DNA of 64,000 bases, from assembly GCA_003129525.1 (NCBI GenBank), contig CP029329.1:2960501-3024500 (forward strand), written 5' to 3'. Below the pieces are notes generated by a model that did no database searches, was not told the origin of the DNA, and was given only the letters and a program-made list of their open reading frames with translations. The translations under genes were made by a program, and so were the position numbers. Shown here piece after piece: positions 18,390-27,478 of this stretch. Numbering within the stretch: position 1 is the stretch's first letter; each line of letters begins with the position of its first letter. Origin of the DNA: Clostridium beijerinckii (GTDB taxonomy: Bacteria; Bacillota; Clostridia; Clostridiales; Clostridiaceae).

Positions 18390-18439
18390 GAGGTACCCAC
18401 GTTGAGGGTACATTGACCCTTGTGGTTACTAGGTGCCTC
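18390..18439 (+). ncRNA. Structured leader RNA upstream of the homocysteine methyltransferase gene
   Basis: A compact, GC-richer element with three stacked helices: P1 GAGGTACC (18390-18397) with GGTGCCTC (18432-18439), 8 bp with one G-U; P2 CAC (18398-18400) with GTG (18422-18424); P3 AGGGT (18405-18409) with ACCCT (18416-18420) closing the loop ACATTG. A purine-rich tail (GAGGGGATAAG) follows, then a 5-7-bp stem at 18463-18490 (AGCTG/CAGCT) before the ribosome site. The position before a methionine/folate gene suggests metabolite control. It lacks the hallmarks of SAM-I, SAM-III or THF riboswitches as I know them, so class unknown. Confidence 0.6.
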
Positions 18440-18550
18440 TGAGGGGATAAGTTCAATTAAATTTAGCTGAAGTATTAAAATTCCAGCTGAAAAATTTCAC
18501 TTTATGTCATATGCTTTAGTATTAATAATAAGAATTTGGGGAGATTGAAA

Positions 18551-20332
18551 ATGATAAAAGAATATTTGAAAAATAACGTATTAATAAGCGATGGGGCAAT
18601 GGGTACATATTATTCACAGTTAACAGAAAGTGATGTATCATACTGTGAATTTGGTAATTTAAATGATAAAGATACGATAAAAAAAATACATAATGAGTAT
18701 ATTGAAGCCGGTGCTAAGTTAATTAGGACTAATACTTTTTCAGCTAATACATATAATCTTGGAGTTTCTTTAGAAATATTAAGTGATATAATTAAATCAG
18801 GAATAGATATAGCAAAGGAAGCTACCCAAAACACATCTGTTTTCATAGGAGCAAGTATTGGGCCTATAAAAGAAGATAATATAGATGAATCTCATAATGA
18901 AATTTTAAAAGAATATAAATTTATAGTAGATTGTTTTTTAGTGAGTGGAATTGATATTTTTGTATTTGAAACTTTTAGTAATTACAACTATTTAGAAGAA
19001 ATATGTGAGTACATAAAAATTAAAAATCCAGATAGCTTTATATTAACTCAGTTTGCAGTTAAACCTGATGGATTTACAAGAGATGGATTAAGTGTAACTA
19101 AATTAGTTAAAGAAGTTAAAGATATAAAATACATAGATGCATATGGATTTAATTGTGGATCAGGACCAACTCATGTATCTGAAATAATAAAAAAGATTAA
19201 TATAGGTAATGATATTGTTTCAGCACTTCCTAATGCAGGATATCCAGAAATAATTCATGAAAGAACAATTTACCCTAATAATCCAATATATTTTGCAAAG
19301 AAAGTTAATGAAATCAAAAACCTTGGCGTTTCAATTGTTGGAGGATGTTGTGGAACAAATCCTAATTATATTAAACAATTAGCTTCTTTAATTCATGAAA
19401 ATTCTAAAGTAGCTAATACTGTTATTAGACATGAAGAAAAAGTCAAAGAATATGAAAACAAGACAAAAAATACTTTTAAAGATAAATTAGATAATAATGA
19501 ATTTGTAGTTGCAATAGAATTATCTGCACCTATAGATACAGATATATCAAAGCTTATTAATGGAGCTAAAGTATGCAAAGAAAATAATATTGATTTGGTG
19601 ACCATACCTGATTCACCAATGTCAAAAGTGAGAGCTGACTCAACAATTATAGCGTCTAAAATCAAAAGAGAAATAGGTATTGATGCCATGCCGCATATAT
19701 GTTGTAGAGATAAAAATACAAATGCAATAAGATCAAGTTTGATAGGATCTCATATTGAAGATATTAGAAATGTACTTGCAATTACAGGAGATCCTATATC
19801 AGATGCTAGTAAGATTGAAACAAAGAGTGTATTTAATTTAAATTCATTTAGATTGATGGAACTTATAGAAGATATGAATTCAGAGTTTTTTAAACAAGAT
19901 AACATTTTTATAGGCGGAGCGTTAAATTTAAATGTTTTAAACAAGGAAGTAGAATTTAATCGTATGCTAAAAAAGATTGAAAAAGGTGCACAATTCTTTC
20001 TAACTCAACCTATATATGATGATGATGCCATAGAATTTTTAAAGAAGATTAAGGAAAGAACAAATGTGAAGATTTTAGCCGGATTACTTCCGGTTGTTAG
20101 CTATAGAAATGCAGTATTTTTAAATAATGAGCTTCCTGGAGTTACAATACCTGAGAAATACGTAAAAATGTTTTCGAAAAATATGAGTAAAGAAGAAGCA
20201 CAAGAAGTTGGAATAAAGATTAGTGTAGAGATTGGAAAAAAAATAAAAGGAATTTGTGATGGATTATATTTTATAACTCCGTTTAATAGAGTTAATATGC
20301 TGATTGAAATAATAAAACAAATTAAAGCTTAA
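18551..20332 (+). CDS. Bifunctional homocysteine S-methyltransferase / 5,10-methylenetetrahydrofolate reductase (YitJ-like)
   Basis: Two-domain enzyme of one-carbon metabolism (593 residues). The N-terminal ~290 residues are a zinc-dependent homocysteine methyltransferase domain: ISDGAMGTYYSQ at the start, first zinc Cys in FNCGSGP (~200) and the paired Cys in GGCCGTNP (~265). The C-terminal ~280 residues are a MetF-type flavin TIM barrel (VAIELSAPIDTD, LAITGDPI, FLTQPIYDDDA, AGLLPVVS) that makes methyl-THF. Such YitJ fusions can feed methyl groups directly to homocysteine. ATG 18551 follows GGGGAG; a TTG at 18536 precedes that site. A structured leader lies 110 bases upstream. The histidine phosphatase gene follows 31 bases later and may be co-transcribed. 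Confidence 0.9.
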   Translation: MIKEYLKNNVLISDGAMGTYYSQLTESDVSYCEFGNLNDKDTIKKIHNEYIEAGAKLIRTNTFSANTYNLGVSLEILSDIIKSGIDIAKEATQNTSVFIGASIGPIKEDNIDESHNEILKEYKFIVDCFLVSGIDIFVFETFSNYNYLEEICEYIKIKNPDSFILTQFAVKPDGFTRDGLSVTKLVKEVKDIKYIDAYGFNCGSGPTHVSEIIKKINIGNDIVSALPNAGYPEIIHERTIYPNNPIYFAKKVNEIKNLGVSIVGGCCGTNPNYIKQLASLIHENSKVANTVIRHEEKVKEYENKTKNTFKDKLDNNEFVVAIELSAPIDTDISKLINGAKVCKENNIDLVTIPDSPMSKVRADSTIIASKIKREIGIDAMPHICCRDKNTNAIRSSLIGSHIEDIRNVLAITGDPISDASKIETKSVFNLNSFRLMELIEDMNSEFFKQDNIFIGGALNLNVLNKEVEFNRMLKKIEKGAQFFLTQPIYDDDAIEFLKKIKERTNVKILAGLLPVVSYRNAVFLNNELPGVTIPEKYVKMFSKNMSKEEAQEVGIKISVEIGKKIKGICDGLYFITPFNRVNMLIEIIKQIKA

Positions 20333-20363
20333 TCTTAATTCTTAAAATACTGGAGGAATTCTA

Positions 20364-20912
20364 ATGAGAGTAGGTATTATAAGACATTTTAAAGTTAATT
20401 GCCATAAAAGTCTTTTTATGACATCTAAAGAATTTAAAGAATGGGAAGCGAATTATAACAAAAGTGATGTTATTAGAAATAATGTAGAACTTATGGGGAT
20501 AAAATGGGATAAATGTTATTCTAGCACACTCATAAGAGCAATAGTAACAGCGCAACATGTATATAAAGGAAATATAGTTAAGAATGATTTAATTAGAGAA
20601 ACTATAATCGATCCTATATTTAAAAGCAATTTTAAATTTCCATATTGGTTTTGGGCAGTTAGTGGAAGATTTGCTTGGTATTTTAATCATAAATCCCAAG
20701 AAGAAAATAAAATTTTAACTAAAGATAAAGCTAAAAAATTTATTGAAACACTTCTATATGAAGCAAAAATAGAAGGTACAGAAAATATATTAATAGTTAC
20801 ACATGGATTTTTTATGTATAGTCTTCAAAAAGAGCTTAAGAAAAGAGGATTTATAGGTAAACTGATAACTAGTCCTAAAAATGGAGTTTTATATTTATAT
20901 AAAAAAGAATAA
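20364..20912 (+). CDS. Histidine phosphatase (phosphoglycerate mutase-like) family protein
   Basis: Cytoplasmic protein of 182 residues with the histidine-phosphatase fold. The phospho-His motif appears as VGIIRHFKV (RHG is usual; Phe replaces Gly), the second conserved arginine is in SSTLIRAIVTAQHV, and the second catalytic His is in VTHGFFMY. Family members dephosphorylate sugar phosphates, nucleotides or cobalamin intermediates; nothing here identifies the substrate. ATG 20364 follows TGGAGGA. It lies directly after the methyltransferase/MTHFR gene and ends in a strong terminator, so a two-gene operon is likely. A link to folate or B12 metabolism is speculation. Confidence 0.8.
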   Translation: MRVGIIRHFKVNCHKSLFMTSKEFKEWEANYNKSDVIRNNVELMGIKWDKCYSSTLIRAIVTAQHVYKGNIVKNDLIRETIIDPIFKSNFKFPYWFWAVSGRFAWYFNHKSQEENKILTKDKAKKFIETLLYEAKIEGTENILIVTHGFFMYSLQKELKKRGFIGKLITSPKNGVLYLYKKE

Positions 20913-20986
20913 AAAATATAGCAATTTAATATGCAAGTTATTAACAAATTAAAAATAATTTACAAGAATAATATAAATTTAAGATA

Positions 20987-21036
20987 AAGGACTATGTCAA
21001 AATTGATAAATTTAATTTTGAGACAGTCCTTTTTCT
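20987..21036 (+). terminator. Intrinsic terminator
   Basis: An 18-base arm starting AAGGACT (20987-21004) pairs with 21014-21032 ending AGTCCTT, with small mismatches, then TTT. Confidence 0.85.
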
Positions 21037-21107
21037 ATGAAAATGTTGAAATGTAAATTTAAATAAGTTACTATACTAAGTATACAAAAAAAAGGAGGAA
21101 TTTTATC

Positions 21108-22343
21108 ATGAATAATATATTATTAGATGAAGCAAATAGATGTTTAGTATGTAAAAATCCTAGATGCAAAGTAAACTGTCCTATTGATACACCGATACCT
21201 GATATAATAACTCTTTATAAAGAAGGTAAACTTAAGGAAGCTGGAGAAATCTTATTTAATAATAATCCGCTTTCAGCGGTGTGTTCATTAGTTTGCATTC
21301 ATGAAGATCAATGCAAAGGAAATTGTGTGAAAGGAATAAAGGGAGAACCAATAAATTTTCATGATATAGAACAAGAAATATCAGAAAAATATATAGAAGA
21401 TGTTAAATTTGAAAATATACCAAAAGATAAGGATAGGATTGCAATAATTGGCGGAGGACCTGCAGGAATTACAATTGCATTTATATTAGCACGAAAAGGA
21501 TATAATATAACTATCTTTGATGCACACGTGAAAATAGGTGGAGTATTAAGATATGGTATACCAGAATATAGATTACCTAAAAAGTTAATAGATACAATTG
21601 AAGATAAACTTATTGAGCTTGGAGTAAAAATTAGACCTAATACTCTTATAGGTCCAGTCATAACTTTAGATAGATTATTTGAAGATGGATACAAGGCTGC
21701 ATTCATTGGAACTGGAGTATGGAACCCTAAGACATTAAATATTAAGGGCGAAACTCTTGGAAATGCACATTTTGCTATAGATTACTTAAAATCACCAGAG
21801 TATTATAAACTAGGTGAAAAGGTGGCTGTTATAGGAGCAGGAAATGTAGCAATGGATGCAGCAAGAAGTGCTAAAAGAAATGGAGCTAAAGAGGTAACTA
21901 TACTTTATAGAAAAGGCTTTGAAGATATGAGTGCTACTAAACAAGAAATAAGAGAAGCTAAAGAAGATGGAATTATATTTAATTTATTTAAATCTCCAAT
22001 TGAAATTACAGAAGACGGTATTAAATTGGCTCTTACAGAAAATGTAACTGATGAAGACGGAAAAGTGATAACTAAAATCATAGAAGGAAAAACTGAATTC
22101 TTTGAATGTGAGTCTACAATTATAGCTGTAAGTCAAACACCTAGAACAAATATAGTATCTAATACAACAGAGCTTAATACAAATAGATGGGGACTATTAA
22201 TCACCGATGAAAAAGGTAACACAACTAAAAAAGGAACATTTGCATCAGGAGATGTAGTTACAGGTGCAAAAACTGTAGTTGAAGCAGTATTCCGGGCTAA
22301 AGTAGTTGCAGAAACTATAGAAGAATATTGTAAAAACAATTAA
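21108..22343 (+). CDS. GltD-like NAD(P)-dependent FAD oxidoreductase
   Basis: Cytoplasmic flavoprotein of 411 residues similar to the glutamate synthase small subunit and NfnB. The N-terminal domain has eight cysteines in two clusters (C12, C15, C20, C24 and CSLVCIHEDQCKGNC) that would bind two [4Fe-4S] centres. An FAD Rossmann motif (IAIIGGGPAGITIA), an NAD(P) motif (VAVIGAGNVAMDAARSA) and the C-terminal FAD segment (GTFASGDVVTGAKTVVEAV) follow. No GltB large subunit is nearby, so it probably transfers electrons between NAD(P)H and ferredoxin or another partner rather than making glutamate (inference). ATG 21108 follows AAGGAGGA. Monocistronic between two hairpins. Confidence 0.85.
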   Translation: MNNILLDEANRCLVCKNPRCKVNCPIDTPIPDIITLYKEGKLKEAGEILFNNNPLSAVCSLVCIHEDQCKGNCVKGIKGEPINFHDIEQEISEKYIEDVKFENIPKDKDRIAIIGGGPAGITIAFILARKGYNITIFDAHVKIGGVLRYGIPEYRLPKKLIDTIEDKLIELGVKIRPNTLIGPVITLDRLFEDGYKAAFIGTGVWNPKTLNIKGETLGNAHFAIDYLKSPEYYKLGEKVAVIGAGNVAMDAARSAKRNGAKEVTILYRKGFEDMSATKQEIREAKEDGIIFNLFKSPIEITEDGIKLALTENVTDEDGKVITKIIEGKTEFFECESTIIAVSQTPRTNIVSNTTELNTNRWGLLITDEKGNTTKKGTFASGDVVTGAKTVVEAVFRAKVVAETIEEYCKNN

Positions 22344-22419
22344 AGTTAGAATAAGATGGAGAATATGTTAAGGAGTAGAGGTAAAAATTATTTAGTCTAT
22401 ATTATTTTTATGTAATAAA

Positions 22420-22465
22420 CTTTTAACTATAAATATATAGCAAATTATATGTTTATAGTTAAAAG
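22420..22465 (+). terminator. 14-bp perfect stem-loop after the GltD-like gene
   Basis: CTTTTAACTATAAA (22420-22433) pairs perfectly with 22452-22465; 18-base loop; weak T content afterwards. Confidence 0.6.
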
Positions 22466-22547
22466 ATTTATAAATATAAATTTTAGGCTTATTTAAATTA
22501 ATATGTTAAAATGTATGTATATAATTAATGGGGAGTGTATATAAAAA

Positions 22548-23549
22548 ATGGGTATTACAATAAAAGATATTGCAAAAATTGCCAATGTTTCTCATACAAC
22601 AGTATCGAGAGCACTTAATAATAGTCCTTATATAAATGAAGAAACAAAGGTGAAAATTAAAGCTTTAGCAAAAGAATTAAAATATGTACCAAATTACAAT
22701 GCGAAAAGTTTAGTTTTATTAAAATCATATGTTATTGGAGTTTTCTTTACGTCTATTAGTGAAGGTACATCTGACACGTTCTTTCATGAGATTATAAAGG
22801 GAATAAATAAAGTAATAGATAAAGAATATAATTTAGTTATTAGAGGAATAGATAAATATGAATATTCTCACCCAATAGATAAAAAGAATTTTGATGGAAT
22901 AATAGTAGTTAGTCAAAGTAAAAATGATGATGAATTCATAAATGACATAATAGAAAAGGGAATACCAATTGTAGTAATCAATAGACATATAGAAACTGAG
23001 GGGATTGTAAATATCATGTCTAATGACACTAAGGGTTCTTATGATGCAGTTAATTATTTAATAAAAAATAATCATAAGAAGATAGCGTTGATAGAAGGAA
23101 ATAAAGAATTTGAATCAAGTTTATATAGAAAAAAGGGATATCTTAAAGCGTTAGAAGACAATAATATCCCATTAAATCAAGAATATATTATAAGTGGAAA
23201 ATATAATTTAGAAAGTGGATATGAAAATATGAACAAATTAATAGAATTAAAAAACAGACCAACAGCAGTTTTTTGTTTAAATGATGATATAGCTGTTGGA
23301 GCTATGAAAGCAACTATTGAATCAGGATTAAATGTTCCAAATGATATTTCCATTATAGGATTTGATGATAGTAATTTCTGTAATTATGTAACTCCACCTT
23401 TAACAAGTGTAAAAAAAGACTCACTAACTATGAGTGAATATGGTGGAATAAATTTATTGAATATAATAAAAAATGATGAGGTAAATAAAGACAAATTTTA
23501 TATCGAATCAAAACTTGTAGTAAGAAGCTCTGTAAAAAAGTTAGAATAG
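22548..23549 (+). CDS. LacI-family transcriptional regulator of the hexuronate cluster
   Basis: DNA-binding repressor of 333 residues. The LacI helix-turn-helix and hinge occupy residues 3-60 (TIKDIAKIANVSHTTVSRALNNSP...KYVPNYNAKSLV), followed by the periplasmic-binding-protein-like effector domain (FDGIIVVSQ, GIPIVVINRH, PTAVFCLNDDIAVGA, ISIIGFDDSNF). It sits just upstream of uxaC, whose control region has three near-identical 16-bp palindromes with the central CG typical of LacI-family operators; similar copies precede kdgA. It is therefore the likely hexuronate (KdgR/UxuR-type) repressor, with an effector such as KDG, KDPG or a hexuronate (inference). It has its own terminator, so it is transcribed separately from its targets. 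Confidence 0.9.
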   Translation: MGITIKDIAKIANVSHTTVSRALNNSPYINEETKVKIKALAKELKYVPNYNAKSLVLLKSYVIGVFFTSISEGTSDTFFHEIIKGINKVIDKEYNLVIRGIDKYEYSHPIDKKNFDGIIVVSQSKNDDEFINDIIEKGIPIVVINRHIETEGIVNIMSNDTKGSYDAVNYLIKNNHKKIALIEGNKEFESSLYRKKGYLKALEDNNIPLNQEYIISGKYNLESGYENMNKLIELKNRPTAVFCLNDDIAVGAMKATIESGLNVPNDISIIGFDDSNFCNYVTPPLTSVKKDSLTMSEYGGINLLNIIKNDEVNKDKFYIESKLVVRSSVKKLE

Positions 23550-23604
23550 AATTATTAATCTAAAAATAATAATATATTTATAAATTTATGTAGTATAAAA
23601 AATA

Positions 23605-23649
23605 ATTCATATAAAAGGAGTAATATACTTGATTTTATATGAATTTTTA
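23605..23649 (+). terminator. Terminator after the LacI gene
   Basis: Perfect 12-bp stem ATTCATATAAAA (23605-23616)/23633-23644, then TTTT. Confidence 0.8.
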
Positions 23650-23680
23650 GTTCTCATATAAGTAAATTATTTTAAAAAAA

Positions 23681-23813
23681 TTGTTAACGTTAACAAAAAA
23701 GTGTTGCATTATTTTATAAGAGGTATTATAATAATGTTAAGCAATTGATATTTATTTATCAAACTATGTTCACGTTAACAATTAAATTTAACTTAAATTG
23801 TTAACGTGAACAA
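23681..23813 (+). promoter_or_regulatory. uxaC promoter with three LacI-type operators
   Basis: Operators: O1 TTGTTAACGTTAACAA (23681-23696, perfect palindrome), O2 ATGTTCACGTTAACAA (23766-23781), O3 TTGTTAACGTGAACAA (23798-23813). The promoter TTGCAT (23704-23709), 17-base spacer, TATAAT (23727-23732) lies between O1 and O2. O1 is just upstream of -35; O2 and O3 lie in the leader, and O3 ends 21 bases before the ATG. This suits repression by looping or roadblock. The palindromes also match a CcpA cre site at 13 of 14 positions, so dual control is possible. Confidence 0.85.
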
Positions 23814-23834
23814 ACTAAGAAAGAAGGATTTAGT

Positions 23835-25235
23835 ATGAAAAAATTTATGGATGAAAATTTTTTATTAAGTAATGAGACAGCAGAAAAGTTATATCATGAG
23901 TATTCTGAAAAAATGCCAATTATAGATTATCACTGTCACATTAATCAAAAAGAGATTTTAGAAAATAAACAATTTGCTAATATAACTCAAGTATGGCTTT
24001 ATGGTGACCATTACAAATGGAGACAAATGAGAACTTATGGAATAGATGAAAAGTATATTACTGGAGATGGAAGTGATTATGAAAAGTTTTTAGCTTGGGC
24101 AAAAACAATTTCAGTTGCTATAGGAAATCCTTTATATCACTGGACACATTTAGAACTAAAAAGATTTTTTGGTGTAAATGAAGTCTTAAATGAAAAGACT
24201 GCTCCAGCTATATGGGAAAAAGTAAATAAAATGCTTAACACTGACGGATTTAAAGTAAGAGAACTTATTAAAAAGTCTAATGTTAAAGTTATTTGTACAA
24301 CTGATGATCCAGTTGATTCTCTTGAAGATCACATAGCAATTAAAGAAGATAAGAGTTTTGATGTAAAAGTTTTACCAACTTTTAGACCTGATAAAGCTTT
24401 AGGAGTAAATAAAGAAACTTATAAAGAATGGTTCAATAAATTAGAAAAAACTGTTGATGGAAAAATAAATACTTATGATGAGTATTTAGATGCATTAAAG
24501 AAAAGAGTTGAGTTCTTCCATGAAGTCGGGTGCAGAGTTTCAGACAATGCATTAGATTTTGTACCAGTTGGAAATACTACAATTGAAGAAGTTAGAAAAA
24601 TATTTAATAAAGTATTAATAGATGGACAAGTATCATTTGAAGATGAGAACAAATTCAGAGTATTTACATTAAAATATTTAGGTAAATTATATAATGATTT
24701 AAATTGGACAATGCAATTACACATGAATTGTGTAAGAGATAACAATAGTAAAAGGTTTGAAACTTTAGGACCTGATACTGGATTTGATTCTCTTAATGAT
24801 ACAGAAGTCGCGATTCCACTTTCAAGATTACTAGATGCCTTAAATGTAGAAGACGCTCTTCCAAAAACTATTATTTATAGCTTAAATGCAAATGATAATG
24901 CAACTATTGGAACATTAATAGGATGTTTCCAAGGAGATAATATAAAAGGTAAAATTCAATTTGGATCAGCTTGGTGGTTTAATGATCATAAGCTTGGAAT
25001 GGAAGAACAAATTAAATCATTAGCTAACTTAGGTCTTTTAAGTGCATTTGTAGGAATGCTTACAGATTCAAGAAGTTTCTTATCTTATACAAGACATGAA
25101 TATTTTAGAAGAATTCTATGTAATGTAATTGGAGAATGGGTTGAAAATGGTGAATTACCTAATGATACTGAAGCACTAGGACAAATTGTATCAGATATAA
25201 GCTATAACAATGCAGAAAAATATTTTCAATTTTAA
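23835..25235 (+). CDS. uxaC: Glucuronate/galacturonate isomerase
   Basis: Uronate isomerase, first step of hexuronate breakdown: D-galacturonate to tagaturonate and D-glucuronate to fructuronate. The 466 residues match the family length. Visible family features are the amidohydrolase-type metal motif PIIDYHCHIN near the N-terminus, WKWRQMRTYG-like segment (HYKWRQMRTYGI), DDPVDSLEDH, the QLHMNCVRDNN segment and the C-terminal LTDSRSFLSYTRHEYFRR. ATG 23835 follows AGAAAGAAGGA, 21 bases after operator O3. uxaB follows after 93 bases. A pathway with uxaB and uxaA in the same cluster indicates galacturonate (pectin) use; no uxuA/uxuB for the glucuronate branch is in this window. Confidence 0.95.
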   Translation: MKKFMDENFLLSNETAEKLYHEYSEKMPIIDYHCHINQKEILENKQFANITQVWLYGDHYKWRQMRTYGIDEKYITGDGSDYEKFLAWAKTISVAIGNPLYHWTHLELKRFFGVNEVLNEKTAPAIWEKVNKMLNTDGFKVRELIKKSNVKVICTTDDPVDSLEDHIAIKEDKSFDVKVLPTFRPDKALGVNKETYKEWFNKLEKTVDGKINTYDEYLDALKKRVEFFHEVGCRVSDNALDFVPVGNTTIEEVRKIFNKVLIDGQVSFEDENKFRVFTLKYLGKLYNDLNWTMQLHMNCVRDNNSKRFETLGPDTGFDSLNDTEVAIPLSRLLDALNVEDALPKTIIYSLNANDNATIGTLIGCFQGDNIKGKIQFGSAWWFNDHKLGMEEQIKSLANLGLLSAFVGMLTDSRSFLSYTRHEYFRRILCNVIGEWVENGELPNDTEALGQIVSDISYNNAEKYFQF

Positions 25236-25328
25236 TAAATATTTTATGAAATAGCGGCATTGTTAATAGTATATTGGGAAATAAAACAAAATAATTTTAA
25301 AGAAATATAAAATTTGGAGGAATAATTA

Positions 25329-26777
25329 ATGAAACTAACTAAAGAATTATACAAAGAATTTAAGACTTATCCTGAAAAAGTTATTCAATTTGGAGAAGGA
25401 AATTTTTTAAGAGCATTTGTGGATTGGCAAATAGATAAGATGAATGATGAAGCAGATTTTAATGGAAGTGTTGTTATTGTTCAACCATTAGAAAATGGAC
25501 TAGTTGACATGTTAAATGAACAAGATGGACTTTATACTCTTTATCTTCAAGGAATACAAAACGGAGAAGCTGTAAAAACTCACAAAATTATTAATAGCGT
25601 AAGCAGAGGAGTTAATCCTTATAGAGATTATAGTGAATATTTAAAACTTGGAGAAAATCCTGAAATAAGATTTATAGTTTCAAATACTACTGAAGCTGGA
25701 ATTGCTTTTGATGAAAATGATAAATTAAACGAAGGATGCCAAAAGAGTTATCCAGGAAAATTAACAGCTCTTTTATATCACAGATTCGTAACGTTTAGTG
25801 GAGCTAGTGATAAAGGAGTAATAATAATACCTTGTGAACTTATAGATAGAAATGGTGAAAAACTTAAAGAAATAGTATTGAAGTATGCAGAAATATGGAA
25901 TTTAGGACAAGACTTTGTCAATTGGCTTAATAAAGATAATATATTCTGTTGTAGTTTAGTAGATAGAATAGTTCCAGGATATCCAAGAGACACAATTGAT
26001 GAAGTTAGAGCCGAACTTGGTTACGATGATAACTTAGTAGACGTAGGCGAAGTATTCCACTTATGGGTAATTGAAGGACCACAATCAATAAAGAATGAAT
26101 TACCAATAGAAAAAGCAGGTCTTAATGTAAAAGTTGTTAATGATATGACACCTTACAGAACAAATAAAGTTAGAATATTAAATGGACCTCATACAGCAAT
26201 GGTACCAGTAGCATATCTTTATGGATTAGAAACTGTAGGAGAATCTGTAGACCATGAAGTTATAGGAAAATATGTTCATGATGTAATCTATGATGAAATT
26301 ATAGAAACACTAGACCTTCCTCATAAAGAATTAGTTGAATTTGCTGATGCAATTATTGAAAGATTTCAAAATCCATATGTTACTCATTACTTAATGAGTA
26401 TTGCATTAAACTCAATGTCTAAGTATAAGACAAGAGATTTACCAAGTTTAACAGAATATTTAAAGAGAAAAGGAGAACTTCCTAAGAAATTAGTATTCTC
26501 ACTTGCAGCTTTAATTGAATTTTATAAAGGTAAACGAGGAACTGAGAATATAGAATTATCTGATGATGAAGATATATTAGAGTTATATAAAAGTCTATGG
26601 TCTAATTTTGATGGAACTAAAGACGGATTAAATAAGATTGTAATTTCAGTTCTTGGATACGAAAAAAATTGGGGTATGAATTTAAATGATATTCCAAACT
26701 TAACAAATGAAGTAACTAAGTATTTACAAGAAATTGAAAGCTTGGGAATGAAAGAAGCTGTTAAAATAGTTCTTTAG
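25329..26777 (+). CDS. uxaB: Tagaturonate reductase
   Basis: NAD-dependent reductase of the mannitol/altronate dehydrogenase family that converts tagaturonate to altronate. Of its 482 residues, the start ([20 protein letters not shown]) holds the nucleotide-binding entry. The middle carries the polyol-dehydrogenase segment ([19 protein letters not shown]) with the conserved lysine just before it ([10 protein letters not shown]), and [17 protein letters not shown] follows. UxaB rather than fructuronate reductase UxuB is favoured by the neighbouring uxaA and by this N-terminal pattern. ATG 25329 follows TTGGAGGA. A truncated, internally deleted copy of this gene and its upstream spacer occurs at 30673-31105. 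Confidence 0.93.
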   Translation: MKLTKELYKEFKTYPEKVIQFGEGNFLRAFVDWQIDKMNDEADFNGSVVIVQPLENGLVDMLNEQDGLYTLYLQGIQNGEAVKTHKIINSVSRGVNPYRDYSEYLKLGENPEIRFIVSNTTEAGIAFDENDKLNEGCQKSYPGKLTALLYHRFVTFSGASDKGVIIIPCELIDRNGEKLKEIVLKYAEIWNLGQDFVNWLNKDNIFCCSLVDRIVPGYPRDTIDEVRAELGYDDNLVDVGEVFHLWVIEGPQSIKNELPIEKAGLNVKVVNDMTPYRTNKVRILNGPHTAMVPVAYLYGLETVGESVDHEVIGKYVHDVIYDEIIETLDLPHKELVEFADAIIERFQNPYVTHYLMSIALNSMSKYKTRDLPSLTEYLKRKGELPKKLVFSLAALIEFYKGKRGTENIELSDDEDILELYKSLWSNFDGTKDGLNKIVISVLGYEKNWGMNLNDIPNLTNEVTKYLQEIESLGMKEAVKIVL

Positions 26778-26793
26778 TAACATAAAGTGAAGC

Positions 26794-26834
26794 CTAGATT
26801 TCAGAGGGAGTTTTTAGCTCCCGCTGAAGCTAGA
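26794..26834 (+). repeat. Long hairpin, family shared with 35955-35985
   Basis: CTAGATTTCAGAGGGAG pairs with CTCCCGCTGAAGCTAG around TTTTTAG. The core TCAGAGGGAGTTTTTA recurs at 35957-35971 in a second hairpin after fruK. Neither has a terminal T-run. They may be 3'-end or repetitive palindromic elements. Confidence 0.55.
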
Positions 26835-26938
26835 CATCAGATAGAACACATACTAATGAATTACTTAATATATATACGCAAACTATAAAATATAACTTAA
26901 ATGTATGAGTTTAAGTTAATAATTAGGAGGAAAAGCAA

Positions 26939-27361
26939 ATGAATTTTGATGAAAATTGTTTTTATTGTGCAAAGAGTGAAAATCTTGATTCTCAAATGAT
27001 TAAAATTTGTGATTTGAACGTATCAACAGTATATTTATTTAAAGAACAAACTTATAAAGGTAGATGTAATGTAGTTTTTAAGGAACATAAAAGTCAAATT
27101 ACAGATTTAACAGAAGGGGAAGCATCAGCCTTTATAAATGATATTAGAAAAGTAGCAAAAGCAATACAAAAAGCTTTTAATCCAGGTAAGATAAATTATG
27201 GAGCATATGCAGATACAATGAAACATCTTCATTTTCATGTAGTACCTAAATATGAAGGTGGTCCATCTTGGGGAACAACTTTTGAAATGAATCCAGGTAA
27301 AGTTTTATTAAATGACGAAGAATACAGTGAATTAATAGCTAAGATAAACAACAATTTATAA
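26939..27361 (+). CDS. HIT-family nucleotide hydrolase/transferase
   Basis: Small cytoplasmic protein of 140 residues with the histidine triad motif HLHFHVVP (H96, H98, H100) and an N-terminal CxxC (C7, C10). HIT proteins hydrolyse or transfer nucleotidyl groups (Hint/GalT-related). Its place inside a hexuronate cluster may mean a role with sugar nucleotides or simply co-transcription; this cannot be decided from sequence. ATG 26939 follows AGGAGGA. The 3' half is duplicated in decayed form at 29041-29166, 1.7 kb downstream, showing that this gene was part of an ancestral duplicated block. Confidence 0.88.
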   Translation: MNFDENCFYCAKSENLDSQMIKICDLNVSTVYLFKEQTYKGRCNVVFKEHKSQITDLTEGEASAFINDIRKVAKAIQKAFNPGKINYGAYADTMKHLHFHVVPKYEGGPSWGTTFEMNPGKVLLNDEEYSELIAKINNNL

Positions 27362-27478
27362 TGCTTAAGTTTTCTCTAGTAAATAGTTAACTTAAATATT
27401 AAGAAAATTTTATATTAGAGAAATTTTAATATACAAAACAGATAAAAGATGTAAATTATATAAACAGGAGGAATAAAA

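Noticed and set aside
18361..18550. SAM-I (S-box) or THF riboswitch before the homocysteine methyltransferase gene
   Set aside because: Gene context fits, but the element is only ~50 bases in three stacked helices. It lacks the four-helix junction, kink-turn and terminator of SAM-I and does not follow the THF consensus as I know it. Reported as unassigned RNA instead.
23681..23696. Rex (NADH sensor) site
   Set aside because: TTGTTAACGTTAACAA resembles the Rex form TTGTTAAnnnnTTAACAA, but the spacer is 2 bases (CG) rather than 4. Copies cluster at uronate genes next to a LacI regulator.
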